From assembly GCA_020536535.1 (NCBI GenBank), contig JAHLWZ010000386.1:62001-126000 (forward strand): DNA of 64,000 nt, written 5' to 3'. The position numbers and the translations under genes were made by a program. This stretch comes from Pelomyxa schiedti. Lineage: Eukaryota > Evosea > Pelobiontida > Pelomyxidae. Shown here in pieces: positions 12,201 to 20,724 of the stretch (its first letter is position 1; the number at the start of each line of letters is the position of its first letter). A model generated the notes under the pieces. The model did no database searches and was not told where the DNA came from. It saw only the letters and a program-made list of their open reading frames with translations.

Positions 12201-12340
12201 CCACCCCTCCTGCCCTCAATTCCGAGACTAAAGGTTTGAACAAACCAATGTTACGATGCTTTCTCATCCGTTTTTACAATTTAACAGAGTTCACTGAGGC
12301 TCTCAAGAGTGTAATGAGTTTATACTTTAGTATCTCTTGA
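9280..12340 (+). CDS. PARP6/PARP8-type ADP-ribosyltransferase with UBA-like segment
   Basis: About a dozen exons run from ATG 9280 (MSRQKVKEDIAITRAFF) to TGA 12338-12340. The N-terminal half holds LEDDDLSFSFHAPTKILNF, then a Ser/Thr/Pro linker, then PRLELFMKS, PPKVEFFQPDG and NFVISNWKR, a pattern shared with PARP6/8. A UBA-like helix bundle follows (PEIKQLMEMGFSYDAAEGAL, about 10488-10605). The catalytic domain lies at the 3' end: SIFAFHGSPIENWHSIIRRG, then KLQLHGAAYGSGIYMSPDLS, then a last strand DDVCTRFFFVYP. The catalytic His and Tyr are present. The third triad position is not Glu, which is the rule for mono-ADP-ribosylating PARP6/8/16. A role in protein mono-ADP-ribosylation is inferred from the family; the UBA suggests ubiquitin binding. 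Confidence 0.78.
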
Positions 12341-12479
12341 TGAACCCCAAAGCAGCACATAGAGTTTAGGTGTTCTGAACTTGGTTTAACTTAAAACAAC
12401 AGAATACGAAAAAAAATTTCCTTTTTGGATTGTTTTTTTAAAAAATGTCTGGATACAAGTGCATAGCGTTATGCTAAGG

Positions 12480-13460
12480 TTAAGTCCTTCTTGCATGAAG
12501 ATTGACCCACTCCTTGGCGTGTCTTATGAAGGCAGCAGAGTCTGTCTTGTACTCTTTTGCTGCTTCTGTTAAGGGAGTTAGTGGACAAAATGAGGGTTTA
12601 TGTAGCTTGCCAAGGTTTAGAGGATCATCTTCATTGAAAGAATCGCTGAAGATTGGGGTGAGTGGAAAAAGTAAGAAAAAGTAAACAACGGAACCTGTGG
12701 TGCTCTGGGTCTGTAAAATCAAACATAGTCAATATACCGTTGACGAGTCCTTGCATTTGTATGACAGGTGACCAGCCACACCCTTGCCCAAATGCGGAAT
12801 CGACTTTGAGATAATTGTGGCAGACTGATCCCTCGAGCTGCATAATAGTGTTAGGGTCGAAAAAAATAAGTAATTGAGTGAAAGTGAAAACCCTTTTGGG
12901 CGAATTTGGTGATGAGAAGTGTATTGCGGGAAAAGGGAAGGAACATACATCAATATTAGGGTGCCATATTTTTGTGCGGACTTTGACAATCGGGGGCCTG
13001 TCAGGGTACTCTGGGACCTTCCGTACATCAAATTCGATGAGGTACTCCCCACCAGCATAAATTCCAGCCTGTGGGCGATACTTCACAAAGAATCTCTTGT
13101 ACTTTCCTGTTGAGAAAAAATGTTAAATCACGTAAGAAAACAGTAAATGAAATGCAATATAATGGAATATCGGTATAAAGTTTGATTGAATACGATACCT
13201 GAAGTAAGTTCACCAGAGGCAGGTGCATCCGGGAACTCAAGTCGGCACACAGATGGATCCTAAAAAAAAGGCAGTCAGAATGTGCCCAAGCAAAACCACA
13301 TAAACAAAAAAAGCAAAAACAAAAAAAAATAACACCACTGACGACTCATTCGCACCAGTTCGAGCTGTTCGCCGATTTTCCCAAACTCCTTAAGTAAAAA
13401 CAGGGATCTGGAGGACGTCCGCAGGGCCGACGCATTCGTACGCCGCATTAATGCCGCCAT
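12480..13460 (-). CDS. E2 ubiquitin/NEDD8-conjugating enzyme, UBC12-like
   Basis: Exons run from ATG 13460 (MAALMRRTNASALR) to TAA 12480-12482. The UBC fold is clear: LLKEFGKIGEQLELVRMS, KYRPQAGIYAGGEYLIEFDV, PEYPDRPPIVKVRTKIWHPN and IDLEGSVCHNYLKVDSAFGQ. The HPN motif is intact and the catalytic Cys lies in EGSVC. Immediately after it there is an insertion (FGQGCGWSPVIQMQG) where UBC12 has DWKPVLTI. The C-terminal helices read FNEDDPLNLGK and AKEYKTDSAAFIRHAKEWV. The basic N-terminal extension and GSVC arrangement resemble UBE2M/UBE2F more than ordinary E2s, but the insertion makes the partner (NEDD8 or ubiquitin) uncertain. The gene converges on the PARP gene with a 139-bp gap. Confidence 0.75.
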
Positions 13461-13749
13461 GGTATTGCCGGCAAAAACAATAAAATGATGAAAAACTCAA
13501 AAAAACAGAAGAAGATTTGATTTATTTTTTGCTTTGAGTTTCGGGTTCTGTATCTGGTGATAGATTCTTGACTTCGTTCCTGTGGCTTCCCCGGTTCTAA
13601 TGAAGAACACGCTTCCTGTGATTGGCTTCTTCTTTGCAAAACAAGCAATGTTTTGACTTGGTACCACAGTGGGAGTGTGACTTTGGATAAATGATAATAG
13701 AATTCTATTAGAGTTACCTTGGTACATAACATATAGATAGTTAGCTCCA

Positions 13750-14671
13750 TCACATTAGCAGGCAGCAAGTGTTGCTTGTATCTGATGGGGTTTTCTTCAC
13801 CAGGGGTGTACCTTCACTAAGGGGAGGCGATTGGGGGGAATCCACAAGTGGAACCATCTTAGGAGGAGGTATATTCTTCACAGGAGGGTGCTGGAAGCCA
13901 AGTTGGTGTGCTCTGCGAGAAAGGGCACAAACGTTCTGAAAGAGAATCGGTCGAAGCAAAGGCAAATGATAGTAATCATACTTGCATTACTTGGGCCATA
14001 TCCCTTCGTTCATTTAGGTCCGAGGGAATGAACCCTGAAGAGGAGTCAACTGACAGCTCTCTTGTTGCAATCAAGTATAGCTGGATGTTCTCCTTTGGGT
14101 GCCAATATGTTAAATTTTACCACAAACATCCTTTAATTCTATAGCTTTAAATGACAAGATAACGCGTACCACTTCATGCAGTCGGTGCTTTGGGTTAGGA
14201 TTATACCGCTTTATGATGCCTGGTCGAATTATGTTCACTACCCTAAAGGACATTCGTAATAAGTTATAAGTTATACGCCTAATGACTTTAACACAATATA
14301 TTTTAGCATTAAAGTGCTGACATACTCGCACAAAACTGCACCATTCCTGAGAGATTGGTACAAGTCAGACTTGTGGGACAGAGGGTGTCCCACAACATCC
14401 ACAATCCACTTTTCAATTGCGGCCACGTATTGCGGATCCTCTTTTTGTTGCAACTACTTCCCCGGTCACACTCTCAAAGCAAAAACACAAACCACCCCCA
14501 AACCACGTATTCAGTGGCGAGTGTGAAGTGAATCACACATACCTTCATGAAAACCTCGTGGTCCATGCCCTGTAGTACAGTGCCTCTTTCGGTGACAACG
14601 GTGTCGTGCTTGTTGACTGGGGACGCCTCCTTCTTCTGTGCCTTCTTCTTTTTGCTACCGTTGCCCCCCAT
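13750..14671 (-). CDS. Calponin-homology protein with N-myristoyl and CaaX signals
   Basis: Exons run from ATG 14671 to TGA 13750-13752. The N-terminus MGGNGSKKKKAQKK has Gly2, Ser6 and a polybasic run, a classical N-myristoylation context. A single CH domain follows (YVAAIEKWIVDVVGHPL, LYQSLRNGAVLCEYV, VVNIIRPGIIKRYN and HEVVRVILSFKAIEL). It is closer to the calponin/transgelin (type 3) or Rho-GEF CH domain than to tandem actin-binding pairs. A Pro-rich tail (PVKNIPPPKMVPLVDSPQ) leads to the exact C-terminus TCCLLM, a CaaX box (CLLM) predicted to be farnesylated, with an extra upstream Cys that could be palmitoylated. So the protein should be membrane-held at both ends, with a CH module between. 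No GEF or kinase domain is present. The gene is a candidate membrane-cortex linker. Confidence 0.78.
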
Positions 14672-15055
14672 TAACGGCGTACTGCAGTTTGTTTATCTGT
14701 TGTTTGTGGTTTTTTGACACTGACAGTTCGTCAGTGTCGTTTGGAATGTACTGCCCAAAATTTGGCGGAATAAAAAAAACACCAGACCGCCGGTCCTGAG
14801 CTACGATAACGAAAATGACAGCGTTCCGGTCTGTTGATTATTTTATTCAGCCAAATGCATACCGTTAGACGAAAAAAAGTGATGAGTGGACCTCACTTCC
14901 AGTTTCGAAATCTCAACTTCCTCCCAGATACAGATTCAGACTGTCTTTCCTCAGCCTAAGCACAACCACCTACTGTTTCAAACAGAAGGTTGGCCGACAA
15001 AAGTTATTAATGATTGTAGCATAAAAGGAATTGTATTCTTAAATGCAATAAATTT
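14672..15055. other. Intergenic, CH gene promoter and actin 3' end
   Basis: These 384 bp lie between the start of the CH-domain gene and the stop of the divergent actin gene, both on the minus strand. They contain a perfect 9-bp-stem hairpin (listed separately) and A/T-rich runs. No coding frame looks conserved on either strand. Confidence 0.45.
14716..14738. repeat. Perfect hairpin, 9-bp stem
   Basis: GACACTGAC and GTCAGTGTC are exact reverse complements around the 5-nt loop AGTTC. It lies 45 bp upstream of the CH-domain start codon (in the sense of that gene), so it may fall in the 5' UTR or promoter. Its role is unknown. Confidence 0.5.
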
Positions 15056-16438
15056 CTAGGGGTGGTGGACAACAGAAGGACCACTCTCATCATACTCCTC
15101 CCTTGTGGAACACATGGCACGGAATGTGTCCAATGAAGTGAGGATTGAAGCTCCACACCAGCTGGAGTGACACCCATTGGGGGGTGCAGTCACATTGATA
15201 CTGGGTTTAGGGATGGATGATGGGGCCAGTGCTGTCAGCTCCCGCTTGAGCCTCTCGGTTATTCCGGGGAACTGGGAATTCCCACCAGACACAACTACAT
15301 TCTCCAGCAATATTTGTTGCTGTGTTGCATCACACTTGGTGATGCTACTGATGGCGCACTGGTGTATTCCTGGCATTTCACCAAATGCGGTTCCCAGCCG
15401 GGCCGGTTGGAATAATGCCTCTGGCGTGAAGAACCTCTCGTTGTTGATGTTTATAACTTGGCCATCTGGCAGGGTGTACTTGGCATTAACCGAGTCAGAT
15501 GCCTTGCTAACCTCAGCACTGAAGTCTTGTGCTACATAAGTCACCTCCGTTTTCATTTTCTCCACTGTGTCCCATTCAGCCGGAGTTGTGAAGTGGTACC
15601 CATGCTCCGAGTCGAGCAACTTGACCATATAATCAGTGAGGTCGCGACCCCCAAATGGGAGCCTAACGGTGGCGTGGGGTATTGCTGCGCCCTCAACTAC
15701 TGGAACGGTGTGTGTGACCCCTCCGCCGGTCTCGATGACTAGGCCCCTGGTGTGTCCCATTGAGAGTAGGGACATTACGGCCTGGTTGGCCCAGCACATC
15801 ATCGGTACACTGTATGTTTCAAATGCTAGCTCGGCGGCCTTCTCCCTGTTTTCATTGGGATTCAGTGGAACCTCAGTAAGTAAAAGTGGCTGCTCCTCGG
15901 GTGCAACACGGAGCCAACTGTAGAACACATCATTCCACAACTCCTCCTATAATGAGAAGTCAGAAATAATGTTGCAAAAATATAGTAACAAATCCTCTAA
16001 CACTAACATAGTTAAAGGAACTGAGATGCGAGCAGCAGAAATGTATTCAAGTGTTAATTTAGAATGACGATGTTACCAGATATTCCCAGTTGGTCAACAT
16101 TCCACGCTCAACCGGCCAGGTGAGAACCAAACTGTTTTGTTTCGCCAAGGCTTCCGCACCAGAAAAGTGGTTTTTGGTCATTGACAAAGGGGAAATTTCA
16201 GATGGGTTCTTCCACCGACCTACCACTGTCTAACATTTTTTTTTGTTTTTGTTTGAGAAAAGCTACACACAAAGCTACAATGGAAAAGAAAACACACCCT
16301 GGCATACTCCTTGGGCGATTTGGCACGACCTAAGCCCGCCTTTGTGTCCCAAGAACCACAATCAATCACCACTGAGTTTGTTTCTTCATCGTTTTGGGCC
16401 TCAAAACTTGACTCCTCAACGGGCGGAACCGCAGACAT
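15056..16438 (-). CDS. Divergent actin with altered nucleotide-site residues
   Basis: Three exons run from ATG 16438 (MSAVPPVEESSFEAQNDEE) to TAG 15056-15058. The full actin fold is present: VVIDCGSWDTKAGLG, VVGRWKNPSE, LTNWEYL, LRVAPEEQPLLLTEVPLNPN, FGGRDLTDYMVKLL, LPDGQVININNERFFTPEAL, VVVSGGNSQFPGITERLKRE and the tail EEYDESGPSVVHHP. Key sites differ from conventional actin. Phosphate loop 1 (DNGSG) is DCGSW. Phosphate loop 2 (DSGDG) is ETGGG, changing the residues equivalent to Asp154 and Asp157. GGTTMYPG is GGNSQFPG, and the C-terminus is HHP rather than HRKCF. It also has a roughly 25-residue acidic N-terminal extension. I call it an actin paralogue rather than a named Arp, because insert positions match actin itself. 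Slow or absent ATP hydrolysis is an inference. Confidence 0.85.
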
Positions 16439-16664
16439 GTGCTCCCAGGCAAAGTTGCTTAGCCTAAATGATTCTGGAGGTTCTTCGTGTGAGTTGATGT
16501 TGCCGCCAAAATGGCTGCCGCAATCAACAAAAAAAAAACAAGCGGGGATACGCAGTATGAAATGAGTGGTACGTACTCAAGAGCGCAGTCGCGTGATTTT
16601 TTTAAAATGTAGAACGACGTTTTGTTGCAGTTGGTTTTTACCTTGTGTTTGTTTAGAGGCAACT

Positions 16665-17126
16665 ATGTGTAGGGCTTCTGAGATCGTTCCACAGAAGAAC
16701 AAAGTGTACAAGTGCCCTCAATGTGATTCCTACGAGAGGCCTGGCTGGGGGTTTTTTCCGTCGAGATTGCACGCAGTCCACAACTTGAACATGCACCTTC
16801 GCCAACATACTAAAAGCAGGTGTTGGCAATTGGGCAACTGGCACCGGGAACCAACAAAGTTGGAGCTGGAATTTGAGTGTAAAGTAACAAGGCTTCAAGC
16901 CAGTCTCATAGCCTTAATTCATCATGAGGAGCCTGAAACACCTGATGATTTTGTGAGTATTTGAAGATATTGCAAGCTTGGTGTTGAGGAGATGACTGAG
17001 CCAAGACTCAAACCATAGAAGAGATTTTTTCCCCAGAGCTGCCTCCCATCAATGAAGCCCTTCCCCAAGATCACCAGAGTTGTCACTATCAACATTTATG
17101 ACATCTATACAACATTAAGAGATTAA
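16665..17126 (+). CDS. Small zinc-finger-like protein
   Basis: From ATG 16665 (MCRASEIVPQKNKVYKCPQC) a frame of about 100 codons reads a C2H2-like finger with a long loop: CPQCDSYERPGWGFFPS, then HAVHNLNMHLRQH. A coiled helix follows (LELEFECKVTRLQASLIAL), ending PETPDDF at a GTGAGT donor near 16951. The likely second exon starts after the CAG at about 17037; two frames are possible, and the phase-compatible one ends at TAA 17124-17126. The unusual finger spacing has no family I can name. The 3' end would overlap the convergent minus-strand gene by about 12 bp, so one of the two ends may be wrong. Confidence 0.5.
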
Positions 17127-17930
17127 AATCAAGGCTGCATTACCATCATCTTCTGATGAAAAGGCTTCATCATCCAAGCTGGAAACAGGGTAATCCCTTG
17201 GTGATCCAAAATGTTGAAGTGAGGTTGAGGGTGCATGTCTATGTGGTACATGAAGAGCATGTGAATGTTTAGGTTTTTTAGGTTCTGGTGGCTGAATTGA
17301 TTTTGAAGATTTGGGTTTTTTGGTTTGTGAAGATTTGGGTTTTTTAGTTTTATATTTTGAAGGTTTTTTTGTTGATTTTGGGGGTATGTTTCTTTTTGGT
17401 TGAGAGGAAGCAGGTGCTGCTGATTGTTTGTTAGCTAAAGGGGACAACACTGTTGGTAGCAATCCAGTTGAAGTACCCTTTGTTGCACTCATCCCACCAG
17501 TCACACCCATCCTGGCACTCGTCGCCACACTCGTCACTGCACCCGTCGCCGCACCCGTCGCTGCAGCCGTCGCCGCACTCGTCGCTGCAGCCGTCGCCGC
17601 ACTCGTCGCCGCACCTGTCGCCGCAGTCGTCGCCTCACCAATGTTGTAGCTCCCCCATGGCAGACACATTTCGCTGCCGCACCAGTTGCCGCCACGCCAG
17701 TCCCTGCCCCACTGAAAGCACTCACCACATTTGTTGCCCCTGTTGTCACCACCATTGTTCCCTGTCGCTGCCGTCGTGTTTGTCTGGGACAAATAAGCAA
17801 GACCAGGCCTTTTGCAGTGAGGAATAACAGCTAGGTGCAAACCACTTATCACCGGGCAGTGATTTTTCACAAACCAACAAATGATTCCCCAACAGTGCAA
17901 CACCAAACTCCCAACCAATCCAACAACCAC
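17115..17930 (-). CDS. Hypothetical protein with Ala/Thr tetrapeptide repeats
   Basis: A single 271-codon open frame runs from ATG 17930 to the stop at 17115-17117. It begins with a hydrophobic stretch ([20 protein letters not shown]) that could be a signal anchor. A Gly/Trp/Cys segment comes next, then about 40 residues of AAT-(A/S/G) tetrapeptides encoded by a 12-bp minisatellite. A very basic Lys/Pro/Ser region follows ([20 protein letters not shown]), then a His-rich stretch and an acidic tail ([13 protein letters not shown]). I recognise no family. The uninterrupted frame through 10 repeat units, each a multiple of three, argues for real coding, but introns may be hidden in the N-terminal part. 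Confidence 0.45.
   Translation of the reverse strand: MVVGLVGSLVLHCWGIICWFVKNHCPVISGLHLAVIPHCKRPGLAYLSQTNTTAATGNNGGDNRGNKCGECFQWGRDWRGGNWCGSEMCLPWGSYNIGEATTAATGAATSAATAAATSAATAAATGAATGAVTSVATSARMGVTGGMSATKGTSTGLLPTVLSPLANKQSAAPASSQPKRNIPPKSTKKPSKYKTKKPKSSQTKKPKSSKSIQPPEPKKPKHSHALHVPHRHAPSTSLQHFGSPRDYPVSSLDDEAFSSEDDGNAALILIS
17521..17640. repeat. 12-bp minisatellite, 10 tandem units
   Basis: Ten contiguous 12-bp units of consensus GTCGCNGCANNC run without gaps. On the minus strand each encodes an Ala-Ala-Thr-(Ala/Ser/Gly) tetrapeptide. Because the period is a multiple of three, copy-number change would lengthen or shorten the protein without a frameshift. Confidence 0.85.
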
Positions 17931-18048
17931 AAGTTCAAATTCCCCACACCAAATCTGCCAGCCACACCAATCACTCTCACCCGTGGATCAACCTCGGCCC
18001 GCACGTTCGTCAGACTTGAATTTTGTTTGGTGCTATCTTTTTTCAACA

Positions 18049-19002
18049 ATGACAGCAAGGTCAGGGAGGCACAATTCAGACGTCGAGCTGGGATACCAGC
18101 AACAGCAACAACAACACTCACCTGATGATTCAGACTCCAACAACAGCTACTACGAAGTGGAGTCGCCTCCTTCCCCCCTCGAACCCGCGCCGCGGTGCGG
18201 TCCTCCACATCACGACCTCGTCGTCACCGCCTACGTCACCGTCTGTATCACCACCCCCCAACTGCCACCACAGCATCAACAACAACAACGACAACTAGTA
18301 CAACATCAACGGGGAGAGGGCGGAGATCGAGGGTGGCTGGGGGTAGCGCGTCGGACTCAGATTGACATTGGCGTCCACGATCAGAATCACCACGTCATTT
18401 GGAGCCCTGTGCCAAGCATAAATGAGGACGATCCAACCTGGGCCACACGCCCATACCGGAATGGTGTGCAGCCATCTCTCTGATTATTCCTGGAGTATGT
18501 TGTTAAGGAAAGGCTTGTTCTTCATTTCATCAACAACAGGTTTGTACGCTTTGCACATTGCGTGCAATAAAGGATACGTGAAGACCGCAAGATACTTGAT
18601 TGACGAGTGCCACTGTGATGTAAATGTGACAGAGGCGCATAGTGACGTGTCACCATTGCACCTTGCATGTTCCAGGTTCATCGCACTTTTTTCAACTTCC
18701 CCCGACTTCTTCTCATTATTATTGATTTTCCCAAAACTTTCCCACACTCATTCCACAGAGGGCACACATATCTTGCACAACAGTGAGACATCCACGAAAG
18801 GCAGCACTCGCCACAGGCGTCTCCAAGCGATTATCACGGAGATTTGCATCAGCATGATACTGATTGACCAAAATGTATGCAAGTGCTTGTTCAAAACTGT
18901 ATTGCTGCTTTGTTCCTCTTAACAACCAATAACTCAGGCAATGCAAACCTGACCCTCCATGATGTCTACAGTGACACTCCAAGTGAGATTGCTGAGAACT
19001 AG
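18049..19002 (+). CDS. Ankyrin-repeat protein, possibly rearranged
   Basis: The frame starts at ATG 18049 (MTARSGRHNSDVELGYQ) with a polyGln- and Ser/Pro-rich leader. After a probable intron with acceptor near 18538 it gives canonical ankyrin units: GLYALHIACNKGYVKTARYL and CDVNVTEAHSDVSPLHLAC, up to about 18676. Further downstream on the plus strand, GNANLTLHDVYSDTPSEIAE (about 18936-18999) also reads as an ankyrin unit and ends at TAG 19002. Between them, from about 18750 to 18905, the ankyrin-like reading is on the minus strand instead. The gene therefore appears to carry a small internal inversion, or two opposed genes meet here. Molecular partners cannot be inferred. Confidence 0.5.
18740..18940 (-). 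other. Ankyrin-like coding segment in opposite orientation
   Basis: The minus strand here reads ALAYILVNQYHADANL, then DNRLETPVASAAFRGCLTVV, a good ankyrin unit (loop, TP..A, G...VV). The plus-strand gene around it is also ankyrin-coding. The plus-strand translation of the same stretch has no ankyrin character. Confidence 0.45.
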
Positions 19003-19220
19003 TCACCACCCTGTTGCTCTGTTTCTGGAAGGCTACAATCACAAACCCACAACAGAGGCAAGTGTTTACCAACAATAAATCACATCAAATGATTTTAAGT
19101 ACAAAAAAGAAAAATTTAAATTTTCAATTGTTACCTGAAAGAGAAAATAATGCGGTTATGGTCCTTGATTATTTTATTGCCCAAGTTTGTAATAACAAGA
19201 AAGGATAATAATCAATAACA

Positions 19221-19958
19221 TTGGTTAGGTTGGTTGGTATTATGCACTCACCCGTAAATGAGGGTTACGAGGACGAGAACCTCATGAGGGGGGATTCTGC
19301 ACTTGCCCGTACTACTACATTCATCACCAGTACGGCCTTTTCCTCGGGTCTAGAGGAAGTGGTTACCGGGGACGAGGAAGCAAACAATCATTCATCTATG
19401 ACTCAACATAGCGACAGTATCCCAGCTATCCCCAAGCGACAGCGCGGGGAGAGAGGAGGGAAGCACACCATCAACAAGAGGCATAGGGAGGCTGAAGCCC
19501 CGCACCACGATCGCGTAGTTCCCACCATGGGATACGCGGCCGATGGAGTGGGACTCACCAAGTACACGGGCGAGGATCGACAGAAGATACTGAGAAGTCT
19601 GGAGGCGTTTGGAATTCCCACTGGTAAACCAGGGTCACTTCCCGGCTCTCGCACCCGGGGGCCCCGCATCGGATACTACTATGAGCTCATCTTCTGGGCC
19701 TTCATCCATGTGAGACTCACCCTTGATGAATGGCAGACCCTTGCCCCGCGATTGAAGACCAACGACGAGAGGATGAGAGTGATAGCAGCATCAAGGATCT
19801 GCTGGAGATACAAGTTCGAACCGTGGCACATCCTCTATCATATAGTGGACGACCCCTATGATGTGGTGACCGAGTCCTATCAGTTAGTCTGGCGCAATGC
19901 TCTCATTCGTCATGCGAAGGAACATATTTCCGACGCTTCTCCTATGCACGATTACTAG
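19221..19958 (+). CDS. Unrecognised intronless gene, 245 residues
   Basis: One uninterrupted frame runs from ATG 19221 (MVRLVGIMHSPVNEGYEDEN) to TAG 19956-19958. The first 100 residues are acidic to basic and probably disordered, with a likely nuclear signal (PKRQRGERGGKHTINKRHRE). The second half looks globular: GLTKYTGEDRQKILRSLEAF, YYYELIFWAFIHVRLTLDEW, VIAASRICWRYKFEPWHIL and SYQLVWRNALIRHAKEHI. I recognise no family. It lacks introns, unlike nearly every neighbour, is more GC-rich, and is followed at once by two hairpins. A recent insertion, retrocopy or transferred gene is possible but unproven. Confidence 0.6.
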   Translation: MVRLVGIMHSPVNEGYEDENLMRGDSALARTTTFITSTAFSSGLEEVVTGDEEANNHSSMTQHSDSIPAIPKRQRGERGGKHTINKRHREAEAPHHDRVVPTMGYAADGVGLTKYTGEDRQKILRSLEAFGIPTGKPGSLPGSRTRGPRIGYYYELIFWAFIHVRLTLDEWQTLAPRLKTNDERMRVIAASRICWRYKFEPWHILYHIVDDPYDVVTESYQLVWRNALIRHAKEHISDASPMHDY

Positions 19959-20205
19959 TGAGACCACTAGGGAGGTCTGTCCCCATATGTGTGGGACAGA
20001 CCTTTTCCATGATGCCTCCTGGTGGAGGAGGGAGCCACGCGGTCTGCAATACGGTGAGTACCGTTGGGAGAAGTGGTTAACCGTAGATGAGATAGGCTCA
20101 CTGCATTTCCACACAAAACAGCTGAGTAACACTTTCAAAAAGAAATTATTGTTCACCATTTGTGCCGAGGTAGATTGGGTTTGGATAGTGACCACGACAC
20201 TGTGA
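19897..20205 (+). CDS. Overlapping downstream frame, possible frameshift extension
   Basis: A second frame, +1 relative to the gene at 19221, overlaps its last 62 bp and continues to 20205. Its distal part (GLQYGEYRWEKWLTVDEIGS, then TKQLSNTFKKKLLFTICAEV) looks protein-like. It has no good start of its own. It could be a continuation reached by +1 frameshifting or an unseen intron, or it may be non-coding. Confidence 0.3.
   Translation: MLSFVMRRNIFPTLLLCTITSETTREVCPHMCGTDLFHDASWWRREPRGLQYGEYRWEKWLTVDEIGSLHFHTKQLSNTFKKKLLFTICAEVDWVWIVTTTL
19953..20003. repeat. Two tandem hairpins over and after a stop codon
   Basis: CTAGTG...CACTAG (6-bp stem, 4-nt loop AGAC, about 19955-19970) contains the stop codon of the preceding gene. 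AGGTCTGTCCC (19973-19983) pairs perfectly with GGGACAGACCT (19993-20003), an 11-bp stem with a 9-nt loop, followed by TTTT. No AATAAA is visible nearby, so the hairpins might help form the 3' end. Confidence 0.6.
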
Positions 20206-20288
20206 GGTGTGCTGGGGTGTCGATGGTTGTTGTTTTACTTGTGTAGTAAGGGAGAAAGCCCGAATACAACACAAGAGTTTATTGTTTA

Positions 20289-20501
20289 TTACTTTGTTGC
20301 TTTAGCTAGAGCCACTACCATGGTGTTGTTCCTTAGAAAGGCACTAGAATCAGTTCTAGGTGTCTCCTGAATCTCCCTCAGGGTCCCAACAGATTCGCCG
20401 TGGTTTTCCCAGAAATCAATCAGATTTGAACTGGGACGCCGCAAAGTCACCATTGGCTTTTTTTTTTCAAAAAAACGAAAACGCCCATCGCCGTTGTTCA
20501 T
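20289..20501 (-). CDS. Possible small protein, 70 residues
   Basis: An ATG-initiated frame from 20501 reads MNNGDGRFRFFEKKK, then SNLIDFWENHGESVGTLREI, ending VVALAKATK at 20289-20291. The stop is followed within a few bases on the minus strand by two AATAAA motifs, the arrangement seen at verified genes in this window. It is divergent from glutamine synthetase. No family is recognised, and it could be the last exon of a longer gene. Confidence 0.4.
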   Translation of the reverse strand: MNNGDGRFRFFEKKKPMVTLRRPSSNLIDFWENHGESVGTLREIQETPRTDSSAFLRNNTMVVALAKATK

Positions 20502-20586
20502 CGACCGAAACCAACAGTGTAGTGGCTGCTTGGCTGCCTGTTTGTGGGTCTACTGCATTATGGGACAATGTTTTGCTTTGTGTCAC

Positions 20587-20608
20587 GTCCGGGAGATTAA
20601 CTCTCCCG
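20587..20608. repeat. Hairpin upstream of glutamine synthetase
   Basis: CCGGGAGA and TCTCCCGG are exact reverse complements around the 5-nt loop TTAAC. It lies about 120 bp upstream of the chosen start codon of the GSIII gene, in the shared promoter/5' UTR region. Confidence 0.45.
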
Positions 20609-20724
20609 GCAAAAAACATGTCAAAGTGCTTTCCTTGTGGGTAAGGACATCGGAGAGATTTCAACAATTTAAAACAAACCCAAAATACACAGGAGATCTG
20701 ACGCGGTTGCCCACTCTCTTTGTT

